The translations under genes and the position numbers were made by a program. A DNA stretch of 64,000 bases from Rhodocyclaceae bacterium (GTDB lineage: Bacteria > Pseudomonadota > Gammaproteobacteria > Burkholderiales > Rhodocyclaceae). The number at the start of each line of letters is the position of its first letter. The stretch's first letter is position 1. The notes under the pieces were generated by a model. It made no database searches. It saw only the letters and a list, made by a program, of their open reading frames with translations, and was not told the origin of the DNA. The stretch covers positions 156,675 to 220,674 of the forward strand of contig VMSX01000020.1 of the NCBI GenBank assembly GCA_013791905.1, given 5' to 3'. Of the stretch, positions 10,150 through 20,035 are shown piece after piece.

Positions 10150-11150
10150 TTGATACGCACCTCAATGCCTTCAGCAAAGCGCTTGACTGCGTGCGGGGGT
10201 ACATCACCCATCACCACGACCTGATGTCCATCAATCACGCGCTTTACTACGCTGATAGCGCCGAATGATTGGGCCTCACTATTAACGGGATCCGCCTGCG
10301 GTGACAAGGGGTTGATAAAGACCGAAACCGCCGCCAAACCATCGGAAAACACCCAGTGCAGAACTTCATGGGCGTCCTTGGCGGCAGTCTGCTCAATGCT
10401 GCGACGCATCGCTGCCTGGCGGCGGAAACCGGGTAACTCGATGCGAAACAGCCATTGCGAATCGTCGCGCATTTCGCGCGATTTGGCCTGGCGCACCTGC
10501 CAGGCATCTTTAGTGTCGGTAGTATTGGGGAAGCTCGACTTCAAGGCATCCGGATGAGTCGGCGCACCAATGCGCAACTCGGTAAAAGCCAGCGACTCCA
10601 GCGCGCCACCGCGTTCGTCAAACAAATCCGCCTTGAGCAGCAAACCGGTCTTGAGATCAACCCAGAACTGCTGGCCATACCGCCATGCATCGCGCGGCTC
10701 CAGGCGCACAATCTGACTGTCATGGCCGGCGATACGGGCACGCAGCCCCTTGCGAATGACGTAATGCTCACCCAGACCGGCAAGACTGGCCGGCGACAGT
10801 GCCGGGAAAGCGCGCCGGGTACTGCGCTGCTCGATAATCACCAAGCGGCTTTCGGGGAGGTAGCACTTGACCTCGTCGTTGAACCGAATGATTTCGCGTG
10901 GACTGCCGTCAAGTACCTCCAGCTTTTCCCGCCGATTGCCATCGCTGACAACATGCACGATACGAGAAGTCTCGCTCTGACTGCCATTGCGATAGACGAA
11001 GGTACCACTATAGCTTAGCGTCTGTGCCGAACTGGCAACCCGCTGCAGCCATTGCAGGGCTTCCTGTTGGCCAAGCGAAGTCTGCGCCAGGATTGGCGGA
11101 CTAAGCAAACTCGCCGCAAGTCCAAGCCAGGCAATCAGGCCAATTTTCAT
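10146..11150 (-). CDS. rseB: Sigma E regulator RseB/MucB
   Basis: Periplasmic protein that binds the RseA periplasmic domain and protects it from site-1 proteolysis until envelope signals release it. 334 residues; signal peptide MKIGLIAWLGLAASLLSPPILAQ. The MucB/RseB N-terminal domain is seen in QTLSYSGTFVYRNGSQSETSRIVHV, and a smaller C-terminal domain starts near residue 220. Start and stop overlap rseA and rseC, so stoichiometric coupled translation is likely. Confidence 0.94.
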   Translation of the reverse strand: MKIGLIAWLGLAASLLSPPILAQTSLGQQEALQWLQRVASSAQTLSYSGTFVYRNGSQSETSRIVHVVSDGNRREKLEVLDGSPREIIRFNDEVKCYLPESRLVIIEQRSTRRAFPALSPASLAGLGEHYVIRKGLRARIAGHDSQIVRLEPRDAWRYGQQFWVDLKTGLLLKADLFDERGGALESLAFTELRIGAPTHPDALKSSFPNTTDTKDAWQVRQAKSREMRDDSQWLFRIELPGFRRQAAMRRSIEQTAAKDAHEVLHWVFSDGLAAVSVFINPLSPQADPVNSEAQSFGAISVVKRVIDGHQVVVMGDVPPHAVKRFAEGIEVRIK

Positions 11151-11767
11151 GGGCGGGCAGGTCGTCCGGTCATGGTGACAGTACGGACGTGACCGGCGTT
11201 ATTACCCAGACGAAATGTGGAGGATTGCGTATGGTGGGCAAGCAGATATTCGCTCATGTCACCGCGCGCGGCGGTCATGGTCGAATCCTGCGACTGGAGA
11301 GCTGCTTCATCCGCCACACGTGCCAGAGTTTGCGCTGGCGTAAGGTATGGCGTCACCTGAGAGGCAAAAGTCGGCGCTGGCAGGACGGCGGCAGAGGTAC
11401 CCATGACAGCAGCCAGCCGACTTTCAGTTGGGGAAAACTGCGAATTTCCCGCCATGGCCAACCAGCCGACGACTGCCACGCCCGCCACCGAAGCTGCCAG
11501 CGCCAGCCCCGGGTGGTGACGACCAGTCGGTTGCAGTTTGCGCGGCGCTAGCACCACCGGCTCTGCGCGAATCTTTGCCATCACGCAGGCGGTCAAATCC
11601 CGGCTGCCGGTGCATTCCCGACGCAACTGATCGCCAATCAGCACATAGGCCTGCCAGTTCTCGCGTAATTCGCTCTCGTGGGTGGCTGCCTTCACGGCAG
11701 GCCGCACTTCGTGGGGATCGAGTTCACCGTCTAGCAGGGCTGACAGTTCAGACAGTTGTGATTTCAT
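11147..11767 (-). CDS. rseA: Anti-sigma E factor RseA/MucA
   Basis: Membrane-spanning anti-sigma factor holding RpoE inactive. 206 residues from ATG 11767, preceded by a GGAGAG ribosome site. The N-terminal domain MKSQLSELSALLDGELDPHE binds the sigma factor; a single membrane helix lies near residues 88-106 (GLALAASVAGVAVVGWLAMA); the rest is periplasmic. A copy of the short dispersed repeat (11364-11387) sits inside the periplasmic part and encodes VLPAPTF. A 40-codon upstream extension in the same frame is not needed. Confidence 0.92.
   Translation of the reverse strand: MKSQLSELSALLDGELDPHEVRPAVKAATHESELRENWQAYVLIGDQLRRECTGSRDLTACVMAKIRAEPVVLAPRKLQPTGRHHPGLALAASVAGVAVVGWLAMAGNSQFSPTESRLAAVMGTSAAVLPAPTFASQVTPYLTPAQTLARVADEAALQSQDSTMTAARGDMSEYLLAHHTQSSTFRLGNNAGHVRTVTMTGRPARP
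11364..11387 (+). repeat. Short dispersed repeat, copy 1 (in rseA)
   Basis: Bases GCAAAAGTCGGCGCTGGCAG followed by GACG, 24 bases identical to the copy at 48272-48295. A 22-base subset recurs at 45271-45292. It lies inside the rseA reading frame. Confidence 0.8.
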
Positions 11768-11792
11768 AACATTCTCTCCACTTTCAGAGGGC

Positions 11793-12392
11793 TCACCAGC
11801 GCTGATCCGACTCGGTATCCAGCAAGGGGCGCAACTTGGTTGCAATCGCCTCGCGGGCGCGAAATATCCGCGAACGGACCGTACCAATCGGACAATCCAT
11901 CACTTGGGCAATTTCCTCGTACGACAAGCCTTCGATTTCACGCAAGGCGATGGCCGTCCGCAAATCCTCAGGTAGTGCGTCCATCGCTGCATTTACCGTT
12001 TCTCCAATCTGCTTTGACATCAATATCTGCTCTGGCGTCGTGTCATCACGGAGCAGGCCGCCATCACCAATGTCAGTCGTATCGTCGGTGGCAATCTCGC
12101 TGACCGTCGGCATGCGCCGACTCCGCGCCACCAACCAGTTCTTCGCGGTATTGACCCCAATGCGATACAGCCAAGTATAAAAGGCGCTCTCGCCACGAAA
12201 ACCCGGCAACGCCCGGTACGCTTTGATGAAGGCCTCCTGAGTGACATCCTCGGCCTCGGCGGAATCGCGCACAAAACGCATCACCAACCGCAAAAGCTTG
12301 CGCTGGTATTTGCTGACCAAAAGGCCGAAGGCTTCCTGGTCGCCGGACTGTACCCGTTCGACCAGCACCAAGTCGGCTTCGCGCTCTCCCAT
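11793..12392 (-). CDS. rpoE: RNA polymerase sigma factor RpoE (sigma E/AlgU)
   Basis: ECF sigma factor for the envelope-stress regulon. 199 residues, start MGEREADLVLVERVQSGDQEAF. Region 2 (LVMRFVRDSAEAEDVTQEAFIKAYRAL ... FYTWLYRIGVNTAKNW) and region 4 (ALREIEGLSYEEIAQVMDCPIGTVRSRIFRAREA) are clear. It opens the operon with rseA 25 bases downstream. A sigma E-type promoter at 12530-12557 suggests autoregulation. Confidence 0.96.
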   Translation of the reverse strand: MGEREADLVLVERVQSGDQEAFGLLVSKYQRKLLRLVMRFVRDSAEAEDVTQEAFIKAYRALPGFRGESAFYTWLYRIGVNTAKNWLVARSRRMPTVSEIATDDTTDIGDGGLLRDDTTPEQILMSKQIGETVNAAMDALPEDLRTAIALREIEGLSYEEIAQVMDCPIGTVRSRIFRAREAIATKLRPLLDTESDQRW

Positions 12393-12529
12393 GGCTGTGA
12401 GGTTTTTCCATCAGAAATTGGTAGCCTGCGAGTATAGCCGACGCCTCACCGACGCTTGCTGCTCCAATCTTCTGCGTGCACTCTGCCATGTACCGTGCCT
12501 TCCGTTTTGCAAACCATACCGCTGCAGGC

Positions 12530-12557
12530 AATGACCCGATCAGCACAAAATAGTTCC
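12530..12557 (-). promoter_or_regulatory. Sigma E-type promoter of rpoE
   Basis: On the minus strand GGAACTA (12557-12551), a 15-base spacer, then GTCATT (12535-12530). The E. coli sigma E consensus is GGAACTT-N15-GTCTAA, so the -35 matches 6 of 7 and the spacing is exact. The leader to the rpoE ATG would be about 130 bases. Confidence 0.65.
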
Positions 12558-12616
12558 TTAGCCCGATTGGCAAAGGCCTCTGGCAGGCAAGGCCCCATGC
12601 TATATTCAGCCGCATC

Positions 12617-14212
12617 ATGCCTAAAGTTGAGTTCTTGCGGAGCTTCGATGCGATCGTGATTGGCAGCGGTTTAGCCGGACAGTCGCTGGCTTTGCGGCTT
12701 GCCGACACGCAGCGGGTAGTGCTTGTCACCAAGCGGATGATCGATGATTCCGCAACCAACCAGGCACAAGGCGGCATTGCCGCCGTACTGGACGACACCG
12801 ACTCCATCGAATCCCACGTTCAGGACACCCTGACCGCCGGTGCCGGCCTGTGTGATCCGGTCGCCACGCGCTTCGTTGTCGAGCACGGGCATGCCGCCAT
12901 CGACTGGCTGATCGAACAGGGGGTGCCCTTTACCCGCAGTGATAGTGGCTACCATCTGACCCGCGAAGGCGGCCACAGCACACGCCGCGTCATCCATGTC
13001 GCCGATGCCACGGGCGCCTCCGTACAGCAAACGCTCAGCCAGAAAGTGCGCCAGCATCCCAACATCACCGTGCTGGAACGACATATCGTTGTCGACCTGA
13101 TCACCGGCGCCAAACTCGGCCACAAAACCCAGCGCTGCTGGGGTGCCTATGTGCTGGACATCGACAATGAACGGGTTCTGACGCTCGGCGCCCCCAACAC
13201 GGTGATCGCCAGCGGCGGCGCCGGCAAGTCATACCTGTACACCAGCAATCCGGATACCGCCACCGGCGATGGTATCGCCATGGCCTGGCGCGCCGGTTGC
13301 CGTGTGTCGAACATGGAGTTCATCCAGTTTCACCCAACTTGCCTCCATCACCCACAAGCCAAATCTTTCCTGATTACCGAGGCGATGCGCGGTGAGGGCG
13401 GCATATTGCGCCTGCCCGCAAGCCACGGGGGCACCCGCTTCATGCTCGCCCACGACGAGCGTGCCGAACTCGCTCCGCGCGACATCGTCGCGCGTGCCAT
13501 CGACTACGAAATGAAGCGGCACGGCCTGGATTGCGTATTCCTCGACATGACGCACAAAGGTGAAAGCTTCATGCGCGGCCACTTCCCCAACATCTACGCG
13601 CGCTGCCTTGAACTGGGTATCGATATCGCCAAGCAGCCGATTCCGGTGGTACCGGCGGCGCACTACACCTGCGGCGGCATCGTTGTCGATCTGGCAGCAC
13701 GCACCGATGTTCCCGGCCTGTATGCACTGGGCGAAGCCGCCTGCACCGGGCTGCATGGCGCCAATCGACTGGCCAGCAACTCCTTGCTGGAATGCGTGGT
13801 CTTCAGCGCGGCAGCCGCCACCGACATCCTTGCGCAAAAACCCGCCAAACTACCCAGACTGCCACGCTGGGATGAAAGCCGCGTCACCGACGCTGACGAG
13901 GAAATCGTCATCTCGCACAACTGGGACGAATTGCGGCGTTTCATGTGGGACTACGTCGGCATCGTGCGCACCAACAAGCGACTGGAACGCGCCCGCCATC
14001 GCATCCGCCTGCTCGAAAAGGAAATCACCGAGTTCTATTCGAACTTTCGCGTCAGCAATGACCTGATCGAATTACGCAACCTCGTGCAGACCGCCCACCT
14101 GATCGTCGAGTGCGCCTTGAAGCGCAAGGAAAGCCGGGGCCTGCATTTCAGCCGCGACTATCCGGAAACGCTGCCACGGGCACGTAATACCATCCTCAAG
14201 CCGCGCCCCTGA
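12617..14212 (+). CDS. nadB: L-aspartate oxidase
   Basis: FAD enzyme that oxidises L-aspartate to iminoaspartate, the first step of de novo NAD synthesis. 531 residues. The FAD-binding N-terminus is [19 protein letters not shown] (about 11-29); [11 protein letters not shown] and THEL-type substrate residues follow ([18 protein letters not shown]), then [15 protein letters not shown] and the C-terminal helical domain. It is transcribed divergently from rpoE; the 224-base gap holds the rpoE promoter. No nadA or nadC is adjacent here. Confidence 0.97.
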   Translation: MPKVEFLRSFDAIVIGSGLAGQSLALRLADTQRVVLVTKRMIDDSATNQAQGGIAAVLDDTDSIESHVQDTLTAGAGLCDPVATRFVVEHGHAAIDWLIEQGVPFTRSDSGYHLTREGGHSTRRVIHVADATGASVQQTLSQKVRQHPNITVLERHIVVDLITGAKLGHKTQRCWGAYVLDIDNERVLTLGAPNTVIASGGAGKSYLYTSNPDTATGDGIAMAWRAGCRVSNMEFIQFHPTCLHHPQAKSFLITEAMRGEGGILRLPASHGGTRFMLAHDERAELAPRDIVARAIDYEMKRHGLDCVFLDMTHKGESFMRGHFPNIYARCLELGIDIAKQPIPVVPAAHYTCGGIVVDLAARTDVPGLYALGEAACTGLHGANRLASNSLLECVVFSAAAATDILAQKPAKLPRLPRWDESRVTDADEEIVISHNWDELRRFMWDYVGIVRTNKRLERARHRIRLLEKEITEFYSNFRVSNDLIELRNLVQTAHLIVECALKRKESRGLHFSRDYPETLPRARNTILKPRP

Positions 14213-14243
14213 ATCAGGCCTTTCCGAGTGGCTGTGCTGCCGC

Positions 14244-15191
14244 TTATCCGCCGGTCTCGCCGACCCAGAAATCCTGTCCCTTGTCGAGAAATTCCTCATA
14301 AGGGACATAGTGCGAACCGTCGCACGAGAATGTCAGACCGACAATCCCGTTGAAAATGTTCAGAGTGCCCGAGCGCAAATAGAACATATCGTCCATCTGC
14401 CGCAGGTCCTTGAACCGTTCGAGCACCGTCCGAACTTGCTCCATGGGGACCAGCGCATCGACAGGATAAGGAATGCGCGGGTAAGCCAGGCACATGTTGG
14501 GGTCCACCAGCATGTCGATACTCAGCAGGCGATAGCGGAAGGGGTCATTAAGCAACCAGATCACGGCGCGGCTGCTCGAAAAGTGCAGCATCACATGGAA
14601 TGCACCATGGCAAACCATCAACTCCCCCACCACACCCAGCACGGTATCCAACTGCTGATCCATGGCGCTTTCACTGCGCTGCTGATGAAACACTGTCCCG
14701 CGGATCGAAGGATCGCCTTTGAGTTGCTGCCACCTGCGCGGCTCCTCATATAACTCGCGCGTCAGCGGCAGGTCGCGCAAACCAAAATAGGCGCCGATGT
14801 AGCCCAGCAGATGGCCTGCGTCATCGCGGACAGACTGCACTGCAGTGAGCGATGGGCGGTTTTGCTTGAGGCTCATATAGGATTGCGAGAGCACCAGCGG
14901 CGTGTCGGATACTATCCCGTTCACATACGGGCGTTGTGAACGGTCACGACCAAAGCCCTCCAGCAGACCGGCATGGCTGACGTTGTCGCTGATCTGCCGA
15001 CAGTTTTCATCCATGACATACAGGTGTTTGCAGTAGGATAGCGTGCCCAGCGCGTTGGCCAGAACAACATTAAGCCGTTCGCGATCGCCCCAGGCCGCTG
15101 CACACTGCTCCGCCAGTCGCCCCAGTGGTTCGGACAAAAGTTCGCGCAAAGCCTGACGTTGTTGCTGAATGCTCTTTTGCAGATTTTCCAT
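14244..15191 (-). CDS. Cache/PDC sensor domain protein
   Basis: 315-residue protein with a PDC/Cache-like sensor fold (about residues 30-150: LANALGTLSYCKHLYVMDENCRQISDNV ... GRDRSQRPYVNGI ... GYIGAYFGLRDLPL) followed by a second conserved part of unknown role. No signal peptide or membrane helix is obvious, and there is no kinase, GGDEF or methyl-accepting domain, so it may be a free-standing cytoplasmic sensor. It converges with nadB (31-base gap) and sits 12 bases from the YgfX-like gene, so it may be co-transcribed from the fab side. Function unknown. Confidence 0.6.
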   Translation of the reverse strand: MENLQKSIQQQRQALRELLSEPLGRLAEQCAAAWGDRERLNVVLANALGTLSYCKHLYVMDENCRQISDNVSHAGLLEGFGRDRSQRPYVNGIVSDTPLVLSQSYMSLKQNRPSLTAVQSVRDDAGHLLGYIGAYFGLRDLPLTRELYEEPRRWQQLKGDPSIRGTVFHQQRSESAMDQQLDTVLGVVGELMVCHGAFHVMLHFSSSRAVIWLLNDPFRYRLLSIDMLVDPNMCLAYPRIPYPVDALVPMEQVRTVLERFKDLRQMDDMFYLRSGTLNIFNGIVGLTFSCDGSHYVPYEEFLDKGQDFWVGETGG

Positions 15192-15203
15192 TATTTGTTT
15201 TTT

Positions 15204-15620
15204 CTAGCCCAATCTGGCGCGCCACTTCAACCACAAGGATAACTGCCGGTACGCAGTCTCGCCGGTAGTATCCGGCAACAAGGGTAACGTCAGCAGTTGG
15301 CCATTTTTACGTAAGCGCAACACGATCACTCTCGACAACACAGCAGTTTGCGGCAGGATCGTCGCCGTCTCGCGAACGCCGACTTTCGTGTCGACTTCAA
15401 GTTCGCCCTGCGCACCCAGATGCAAACCAACGACGGCCGGTCGGCTCTGCCTCTCAAGGAAATAAACCAGCGAAGCCACCACCAGACCAATCATGGCCAG
15501 ACGTAGCGGCCACGACAACACCAACGGCAGGATTGCAACAACCGCCAGCAAGTGCGCCAACACCAGCGTGGCCAGCAACCGCTGTGAAACTCGCAGTGGA
15601 ATCATCAAGGGCAACTTCAC
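15204..15620 (-). CDS. YgfX-like membrane protein (DUF1434-type)
   Basis: 138 residues with a GTG start 12 bases after fabF. Two hydrophobic helices (about 13-35 and 38-53) are followed by a soluble part (VVGLHLGAQGELEVDTKVG ... LLPDTTGETAYRQLSLWLKWRARLG) that resembles YgfX/CptA, the E. coli partner of SdhE and once proposed toxin acting on FtsZ/MreB. No sdhE homologue is beside it here, so the toxin-antitoxin reading is not supported by context. Confidence 0.6.
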   Translation of the reverse strand: MKLPLMIPLRVSQRLLATLVLAHLLAVVAILPLVLSWPLRLAMIGLVVASLVYFLERQSRPAVVGLHLGAQGELEVDTKVGVRETATILPQTAVLSRVIVLRLRKNGQLLTLPLLPDTTGETAYRQLSLWLKWRARLG

Positions 15621-15632
15621 TGCACGGCCGGT

Positions 15633-16865
15633 TCAGATCCGTTTGAAAGCCAAGGTACCGTTGGTACCGCCGAAACCAAAGTTGTTCTTGACGGCGATGT
15701 CGATCTTGAGATCACGCGCCACGTTGGCGCAGTAATCAAGGTCGCACTCCGGATCCTGCTCAAAGATATTGATCGTCGGCGGCGAAACCTGGTGATGTAC
15801 CGCCAGCGCCGTCAGTACCGACTCCAGACCGCCGGCGCCACCCAGCAAATGCCCGGTCATCGACTTGGTCGAATTCACCACCAGCCGCTTTGCGGCATCG
15901 CCAAAGGCCAGTTTGATCGCCTCGGTCTCATTCTTGTCGCCGAGCGGTGTCGACGTGCCATGGGCATTGATGTACTGCACCTGGTCGCCATTGAGACCCG
16001 CGTCCTTCAGCGCATTCATCATGCTGCGACGCGGCCCGTCGGTATCCGGCGCCGTCATGTGATAGGCATCGCCGCTCATGCCGAAGCCGGCCAGTTCGGC
16101 ATAAATTCTCGCGCCGCGCCGTTTGGCATGCTCGTATTCCTCGAGCACCAACACACCAGCGCCCTCGCCTAGGACAAAGCCATCGCGCCCCTTGTCCCAA
16201 GGACGACTTGCCGTTGCCGGGTCGTCATTGCGCGTGGAAAGCGCCTGCGCCGAGGCAAAGCCGCCGACCGCCAGTGGCGTCACCGTCGATTCGGCACCAC
16301 CGCAGACCATCGCATCGGCATCGCCATACTGGATCATGCGATAACTCATGCCGATGGCGTGCAAGCCCGTGGTACAGGCCGTCACGACGGCGAGATTCGG
16401 CCCCTTGAGACCCAGCATGATCGACAGGTTGCCCGAGATCATGTTGATGATGGTGCCGGGAATGAAGAAAGGCGAGATCTTGCGCGGGCCGCCGGCGAGA
16501 TAGTCGTGGTGTGTCGCCTCGATCATCGGCAGACCGCCGATGCCAGAGCCGATATTCACGCCGATGCGATCCGCGTTCTCCTCGTTCGCCTCCAGGCCGG
16601 AATCCCGAAACGCCTGGATTCCTGCAGCCATGCCGTAATGGATAAATATATCCATGCGGCGTGCTTCCTTGGGCGACAGATAAGTCGCAATATCGAACCC
16701 TTTGACCTCTCCGGCGATACGCGCCCTGAGGGCTGATGCATCGAAGCGGGTGATCGGGCCAATGCCGCTCTTGCCGGCAAGAATATTGCTCCAGGTTTCG
16801 GCGACGGTATTACCGACCGGCGAGACAAGTCCCAAACCGGTCACGACGACTCTGCGACGCGACAA
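15633..16865 (-). CDS. fabF: 3-oxoacyl-ACP synthase II
   Basis: Condensing enzyme that elongates acyl-ACP with malonyl-ACP. 410 residues. The nucleophile Cys164 lies in [13 protein letters not shown]; the two histidines lie in [11 protein letters not shown] and [15 protein letters not shown]; the C-terminal [12 protein letters not shown] is typical. It follows acpP by 50 bases in the order fabD-fabG-acpP-fabF, as in E. coli. Confidence 0.97.
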   Translation of the reverse strand: MSRRRVVVTGLGLVSPVGNTVAETWSNILAGKSGIGPITRFDASALRARIAGEVKGFDIATYLSPKEARRMDIFIHYGMAAGIQAFRDSGLEANEENADRIGVNIGSGIGGLPMIEATHHDYLAGGPRKISPFFIPGTIINMISGNLSIMLGLKGPNLAVVTACTTGLHAIGMSYRMIQYGDADAMVCGGAESTVTPLAVGGFASAQALSTRNDDPATASRPWDKGRDGFVLGEGAGVLVLEEYEHAKRRGARIYAELAGFGMSGDAYHMTAPDTDGPRRSMMNALKDAGLNGDQVQYINAHGTSTPLGDKNETEAIKLAFGDAAKRLVVNSTKSMTGHLLGGAGGLESVLTALAVHHQVSPPTINIFEQDPECDLDYCANVARDLKIDIAVKNNFGFGGTNGTLAFKRI

Positions 16866-16915
16866 GGTAGCCTCCTTCGGGGTGGGGGGAAAGGGGCTAG
16901 TTACACCCCTGTAGA

Positions 16916-17155
16916 TTACTTCTTCAGGTTGTTATTGACGTAGTCAATGGCCTGTTGGACGGTGGTGATTTTCTCAGCTTCCTCGTCCGGAATTTCGCAC
17001 TCGAACTCTTCCTCGAGCGCCATCACCAGTTCGACGGTGTCGAGCGAATCGGCGCCCAAATCGTCCACAAAGGACGAATCGTTCTTGATATCGGCCTCAT
17101 TCACGCCGAGTTGTTCGGCAACGATTTTCTTGACGCGCTGTTCGATGTTATCCAT
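16916..17155 (-). CDS. acpP: Acyl carrier protein
   Basis: 79-residue acidic carrier of growing acyl chains. The phosphopantetheine site is Ser37 in [18 protein letters not shown]. It has a strong GAAGAGGAGCAA ribosome site just upstream, fitting high expression. Flanked by fabG and fabF; substrate of AcpS (664-1053). Confidence 0.98.
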   Translation of the reverse strand: MDNIEQRVKKIVAEQLGVNEADIKNDSSFVDDLGADSLDTVELVMALEEEFECEIPDEEAEKITTVQQAIDYVNNNLKK

Positions 17156-17248
17156 TTATTGCTCCTCTTCCCTATAAAGGCGGGTTGTTTAAAACCCACG
17201 TAGTTTACCAAAAGCCGAAGCCAAAAACCTTCCTGACAGCAACGGCTA

Positions 17249-17998
17249 TCAAACCATGTACATGCCGCCATTGACGTGCAGCATTATTCCTGTAATGTAA
17301 GCCGCTTCCGGGCTGGCCAGAAAAGCCACGGCATGCGCAATGTCTTCAGCCTGACCGAGGCGGCCCAGCGGAATTTTCTGAACCAGGGCGTTGCGTTGTT
17401 CGTCACTCAGCGCGCGGGTCATGGCAGTATCGATGAACCCGGGGGCCACGCAGTTGACCGTGATATTGCGGCTGCCGAGTTCCTGCGCCAGCGCCCGTGA
17501 CATGCCGGCGACACCGGCCTTGGCCGCCGCGTAGTTGATTTGGCCGGGATTGCCGGAAGCGGCGACCACGGAGGAAATATTGATGATGCGACCCGAACGG
17601 GCTTTCATCATCCCGCGAATGACCAGCTTCGACAGGCGGAACACGGCCTTGAGGTTGGTGTTGATGACGGCATCCCACTCATCTTCCTTCATGCGCATGG
17701 CCAAATTGTCGCGGGTGATGCCGGCATTGTTGACCAGGATGGAAACCGCACCGAAGCGCTTTTCAACTTCGCCGATCAGTGCCTCGCAGGCAGGGCCATC
17801 GGTCACGTCCAGCACGGCACCCCAGCCGGGAATGCCAGCGGCGTCAAGCGCCTTCTGTATCTCTGCGGCAGCGGCCTCGTTGATGTCGACACCGACGACG
17901 GTCGCACCCTTCTTCCCAAGTTCCTGTGCGATGACGTGGCCGATGCCCCGCGAAGCACCCGTCACCAGGGCAATTTGTCCTTTCAGAACGTCTTGCAT
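17249..17998 (-). CDS. fabG: 3-oxoacyl-ACP reductase
   Basis: NADPH-dependent short-chain dehydrogenase reducing 3-oxoacyl-ACP. 249 residues from MQDVLKGQIALVTGASRGIG, the Rossmann motif TGASRGIG. Catalytic Ser, Tyr and Lys are in NISSVVAASGNPGQINYAAAKAG. The ATG at 17998 has GGAGG seven bases upstream; another ATG two codons earlier is too close to that site. The GGAGG belongs to the end of a dispersed repeat (18003-18083). Confidence 0.97.
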   Translation of the reverse strand: MQDVLKGQIALVTGASRGIGHVIAQELGKKGATVVGVDINEAAAAEIQKALDAAGIPGWGAVLDVTDGPACEALIGEVEKRFGAVSILVNNAGITRDNLAMRMKEDEWDAVINTNLKAVFRLSKLVIRGMMKARSGRIINISSVVAASGNPGQINYAAAKAGVAGMSRALAQELGSRNITVNCVAPGFIDTAMTRALSDEQRNALVQKIPLGRLGQAEDIAHAVAFLASPEAAYITGIMLHVNGGMYMV

Positions 17999-18002
17999 AA
18001 TC

Positions 18003-18083
18003 ATGCCTCCGTAGGGCCGCCCCAAGGGGGCATGCACCCCCCTGTGGGGGGCAGTGAGTCGATTTTACGAGCGTGGGGGGCCA
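18003..18083 (+). repeat. Dispersed GC-rich hairpin repeat, copy between fabD and fabG
   Basis: Starts ATGCCTCCGTAGGGCCGCCC and ends GCGTGGGGGGCCATTA, with an internal CACCCCCC-TGT-GGGGGG hairpin. The ends are imperfect inverted repeats. Read on the minus strand, its last bases CGGAGGCAT provide the fabG ribosome site. Related to 21072-21154 and 41133-41212. Confidence 0.8.
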
Positions 18084-18087
18084 TTAT

Positions 18088-19035
18088 TTATCCTTTCACG
18101 ATTGAAAGTGCCATCTCGACACCCGCCCGGTCGTGCATGGCGCCGCCGGTCAGATTGTCGGCACAGCGTTTTACCAAACCGGCCAATACTTTGCCGGGGC
18201 CACATTCAAACACATGTGTGATGCCCGCCGCCTGCATCGCGCGCATGGTCTCGACCCAGCGCACCGGTGCAGCAGCCTGGCGCACCAACGCTGCCCGGAT
18301 GGCGTCCGGGTCTTCAGCACAGGACACATCCACGTTGTTCAGCACGGGAATTTGTGGGCGCGCGACAACGACAGTGGCGAGGCGCGCCTTGAGCTTCTCG
18401 GCGGCAGGCTGCATCAGCGAGGAATGGAAAGGCGCCGACACCGGCAGCATCACAGCGCGTTTCGCTCCTCTGGCCTTGCAGGCGTCAGCGGCACGCTGCA
18501 CGGCAGCGGCATGACCGGCAATGACCGTCTGTTCCGGGGAGTTGAAGTTGACCGCCTGAACCGCCTGGCTCTCATTGGCCAATTCTATTTCGACTGCTGC
18601 GCAAATCGACTGCACGGTCCCGGCATCCATGCCGAGAATGGCCGCCATTGCGCCGGTCCCCGCCGGCACGGCCGCCTGCATGGCCTGTGCGCGCAGTTCA
18701 ACGAGCGGAACCGCATCCGCAAATTCGAGCACGCCAGACGCGACCAGTGCCGAGTATTCGCCCAGACTGTGTCCCGCTAGCATGGCCGGTAGCGGCCCAC
18801 CCATATCCTGCCAGAGCCGCCAGACGGCAATGCCGGCGGTGAGCATCAGCGGCTGGGTATTGACTGTCTGGGCAAGCGCTTCGGCCGGACCCTCCGCAAC
18901 CAGTTGCCAGAGATCGCGTCCCAGCGCCTGGGAGGCCTCATCAAATGTGGCACGAATTACCGGGCTGTCGCCATACGCGGCCATCATGCCGAGCGATTGG
19001 GAACCCTGACCGGGAAAGACGAACGCAAATTTCAT
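18088..19035 (-). CDS. fabD: Malonyl-CoA:ACP transacylase
   Basis: Loads malonate from CoA onto ACP. 315 residues from MKFAFVFPGQGSQSLG. The active-site Ser90 is in the GHSLGEYSALVAS motif; QAMQAAVPAGTGAMAAILG and PVSAPFHSSLM are also typical. The second of two adjacent ATGs (19035) was chosen because GAGG lies five bases before it. It is eight bases from fabH. Confidence 0.97.
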   Translation of the reverse strand: MKFAFVFPGQGSQSLGMMAAYGDSPVIRATFDEASQALGRDLWQLVAEGPAEALAQTVNTQPLMLTAGIAVWRLWQDMGGPLPAMLAGHSLGEYSALVASGVLEFADAVPLVELRAQAMQAAVPAGTGAMAAILGMDAGTVQSICAAVEIELANESQAVQAVNFNSPEQTVIAGHAAAVQRAADACKARGAKRAVMLPVSAPFHSSLMQPAAEKLKARLATVVVARPQIPVLNNVDVSCAEDPDAIRAALVRQAAAPVRWVETMRAMQAAGITHVFECGPGKVLAGLVKRCADNLTGGAMHDRAGVEMALSIVKG

Positions 19036-19042
19036 CATTACC

Positions 19043-20011
19043 TCAGAATTTCAGCAGGGCTGCGCCCCAGGTAAAACCGCCGCCCACGCCTTCGAGCAAC
19101 ACCGTATCGCCAGCGCCGATTTTTCCGGAGCGCACGGCCTCATCAAGGGCCAGCGGGATCGAGGCTGCAGAGGTATTGCCGTGGCGGTCGACGGTCACTA
19201 TGCATTTTTCAACGGGCAAACGCAATTTCTTTGCCGTCGCTTGCATGATACGGATATTCGCCTGATGCGGCACCAGCCAATCCACTTGATCGGCCGTCAT
19301 GCCGGCGGCACGTATCACCTCATCGGCCACTTCGGCCAGCACCTTGACGGCAAACTTGAATACCGCCTGACCATCCATGCGCAGGAATGGATCGCCAATC
19401 GTCTGACCATCACAAACATGGCCGGCCACGGCAAGAATATCCCGATAACGACCATCGGCATGCAGGGCCGTGGCGTAAATACCGGGCGTATCACTCGCTT
19501 CCAGCACGATCGCACCGGCACCATCACCAAACAGCACGCAGGTGCCGCGATCGCGCCAGTCGAGGATGCGCGAAAACACCTCGGCACCGACCACCAGCGC
19601 CCGCTTGTGCGAACCGGAACGGATGAACTTGTCAGCCACCGAAAGTGCGTAAATGAATCCGCTGCAAACGGCCTGCAGGTCGAAGGCGGCCGCACCATTG
19701 GTGATCCCCAGCTTGTCCTGCAACAATGCCGCAGTACTGGGAAAAATGAAATCGGGGGTCGACGTCGCCAGGACGATCAGGTCGATGTCGTTTGGCGCAC
19801 AACCGGCTGATTCAAGCGCGCGCTGACTGGCCACCAGGGCCAGATCACTGGCAGCAGCCCCGGCCGGCGCAAAGTGGCGCGCCCGGATGCCGGTGCGCTC
19901 GGCAATCCATTCGTCAGAGGAATCAAGGCCGCGTGCGGCGATCAATGCGTTGTTATCGACTGGATCGCCCGGTAAATAACCACCCGTGCCGGTAATGCGA
20001 GAATGAATCAT
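19043..20011 (-). CDS. fabH: 3-oxoacyl-ACP synthase III
   Basis: Starts fatty acid synthesis by condensing acetyl-CoA with malonyl-ACP. 322 residues; nucleophile Cys116 in [13 protein letters not shown], then [10 protein letters not shown] (His) and [15 protein letters not shown] (Asn). It lies between plsX and fabD in the usual order. Confidence 0.97.
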   Translation of the reverse strand: MIHSRITGTGGYLPGDPVDNNALIAARGLDSSDEWIAERTGIRARHFAPAGAAASDLALVASQRALESAGCAPNDIDLIVLATSTPDFIFPSTAALLQDKLGITNGAAAFDLQAVCSGFIYALSVADKFIRSGSHKRALVVGAEVFSRILDWRDRGTCVLFGDGAGAIVLEASDTPGIYATALHADGRYRDILAVAGHVCDGQTIGDPFLRMDGQAVFKFAVKVLAEVADEVIRAAGMTADQVDWLVPHQANIRIMQATAKKLRLPVEKCIVTVDRHGNTSAASIPLALDEAVRSGKIGAGDTVLLEGVGGGFTWGAALLKF

Positions 20012-20035
20012 CGCCGATCCTCCATCACAGAACGT

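Noticed and set aside
15204..15620. YgfX-like gene as half of a toxin-antitoxin pair
   Set aside because: No sdhE or other antitoxin partner lies next to it; the neighbours are fabF and a Cache-domain gene.
17540..18514. 324-codon plus-strand frame opposite fabG and fabD
   Set aside because: It spans two conserved genes on the other strand and the dispersed repeat; the sequence has no family features.
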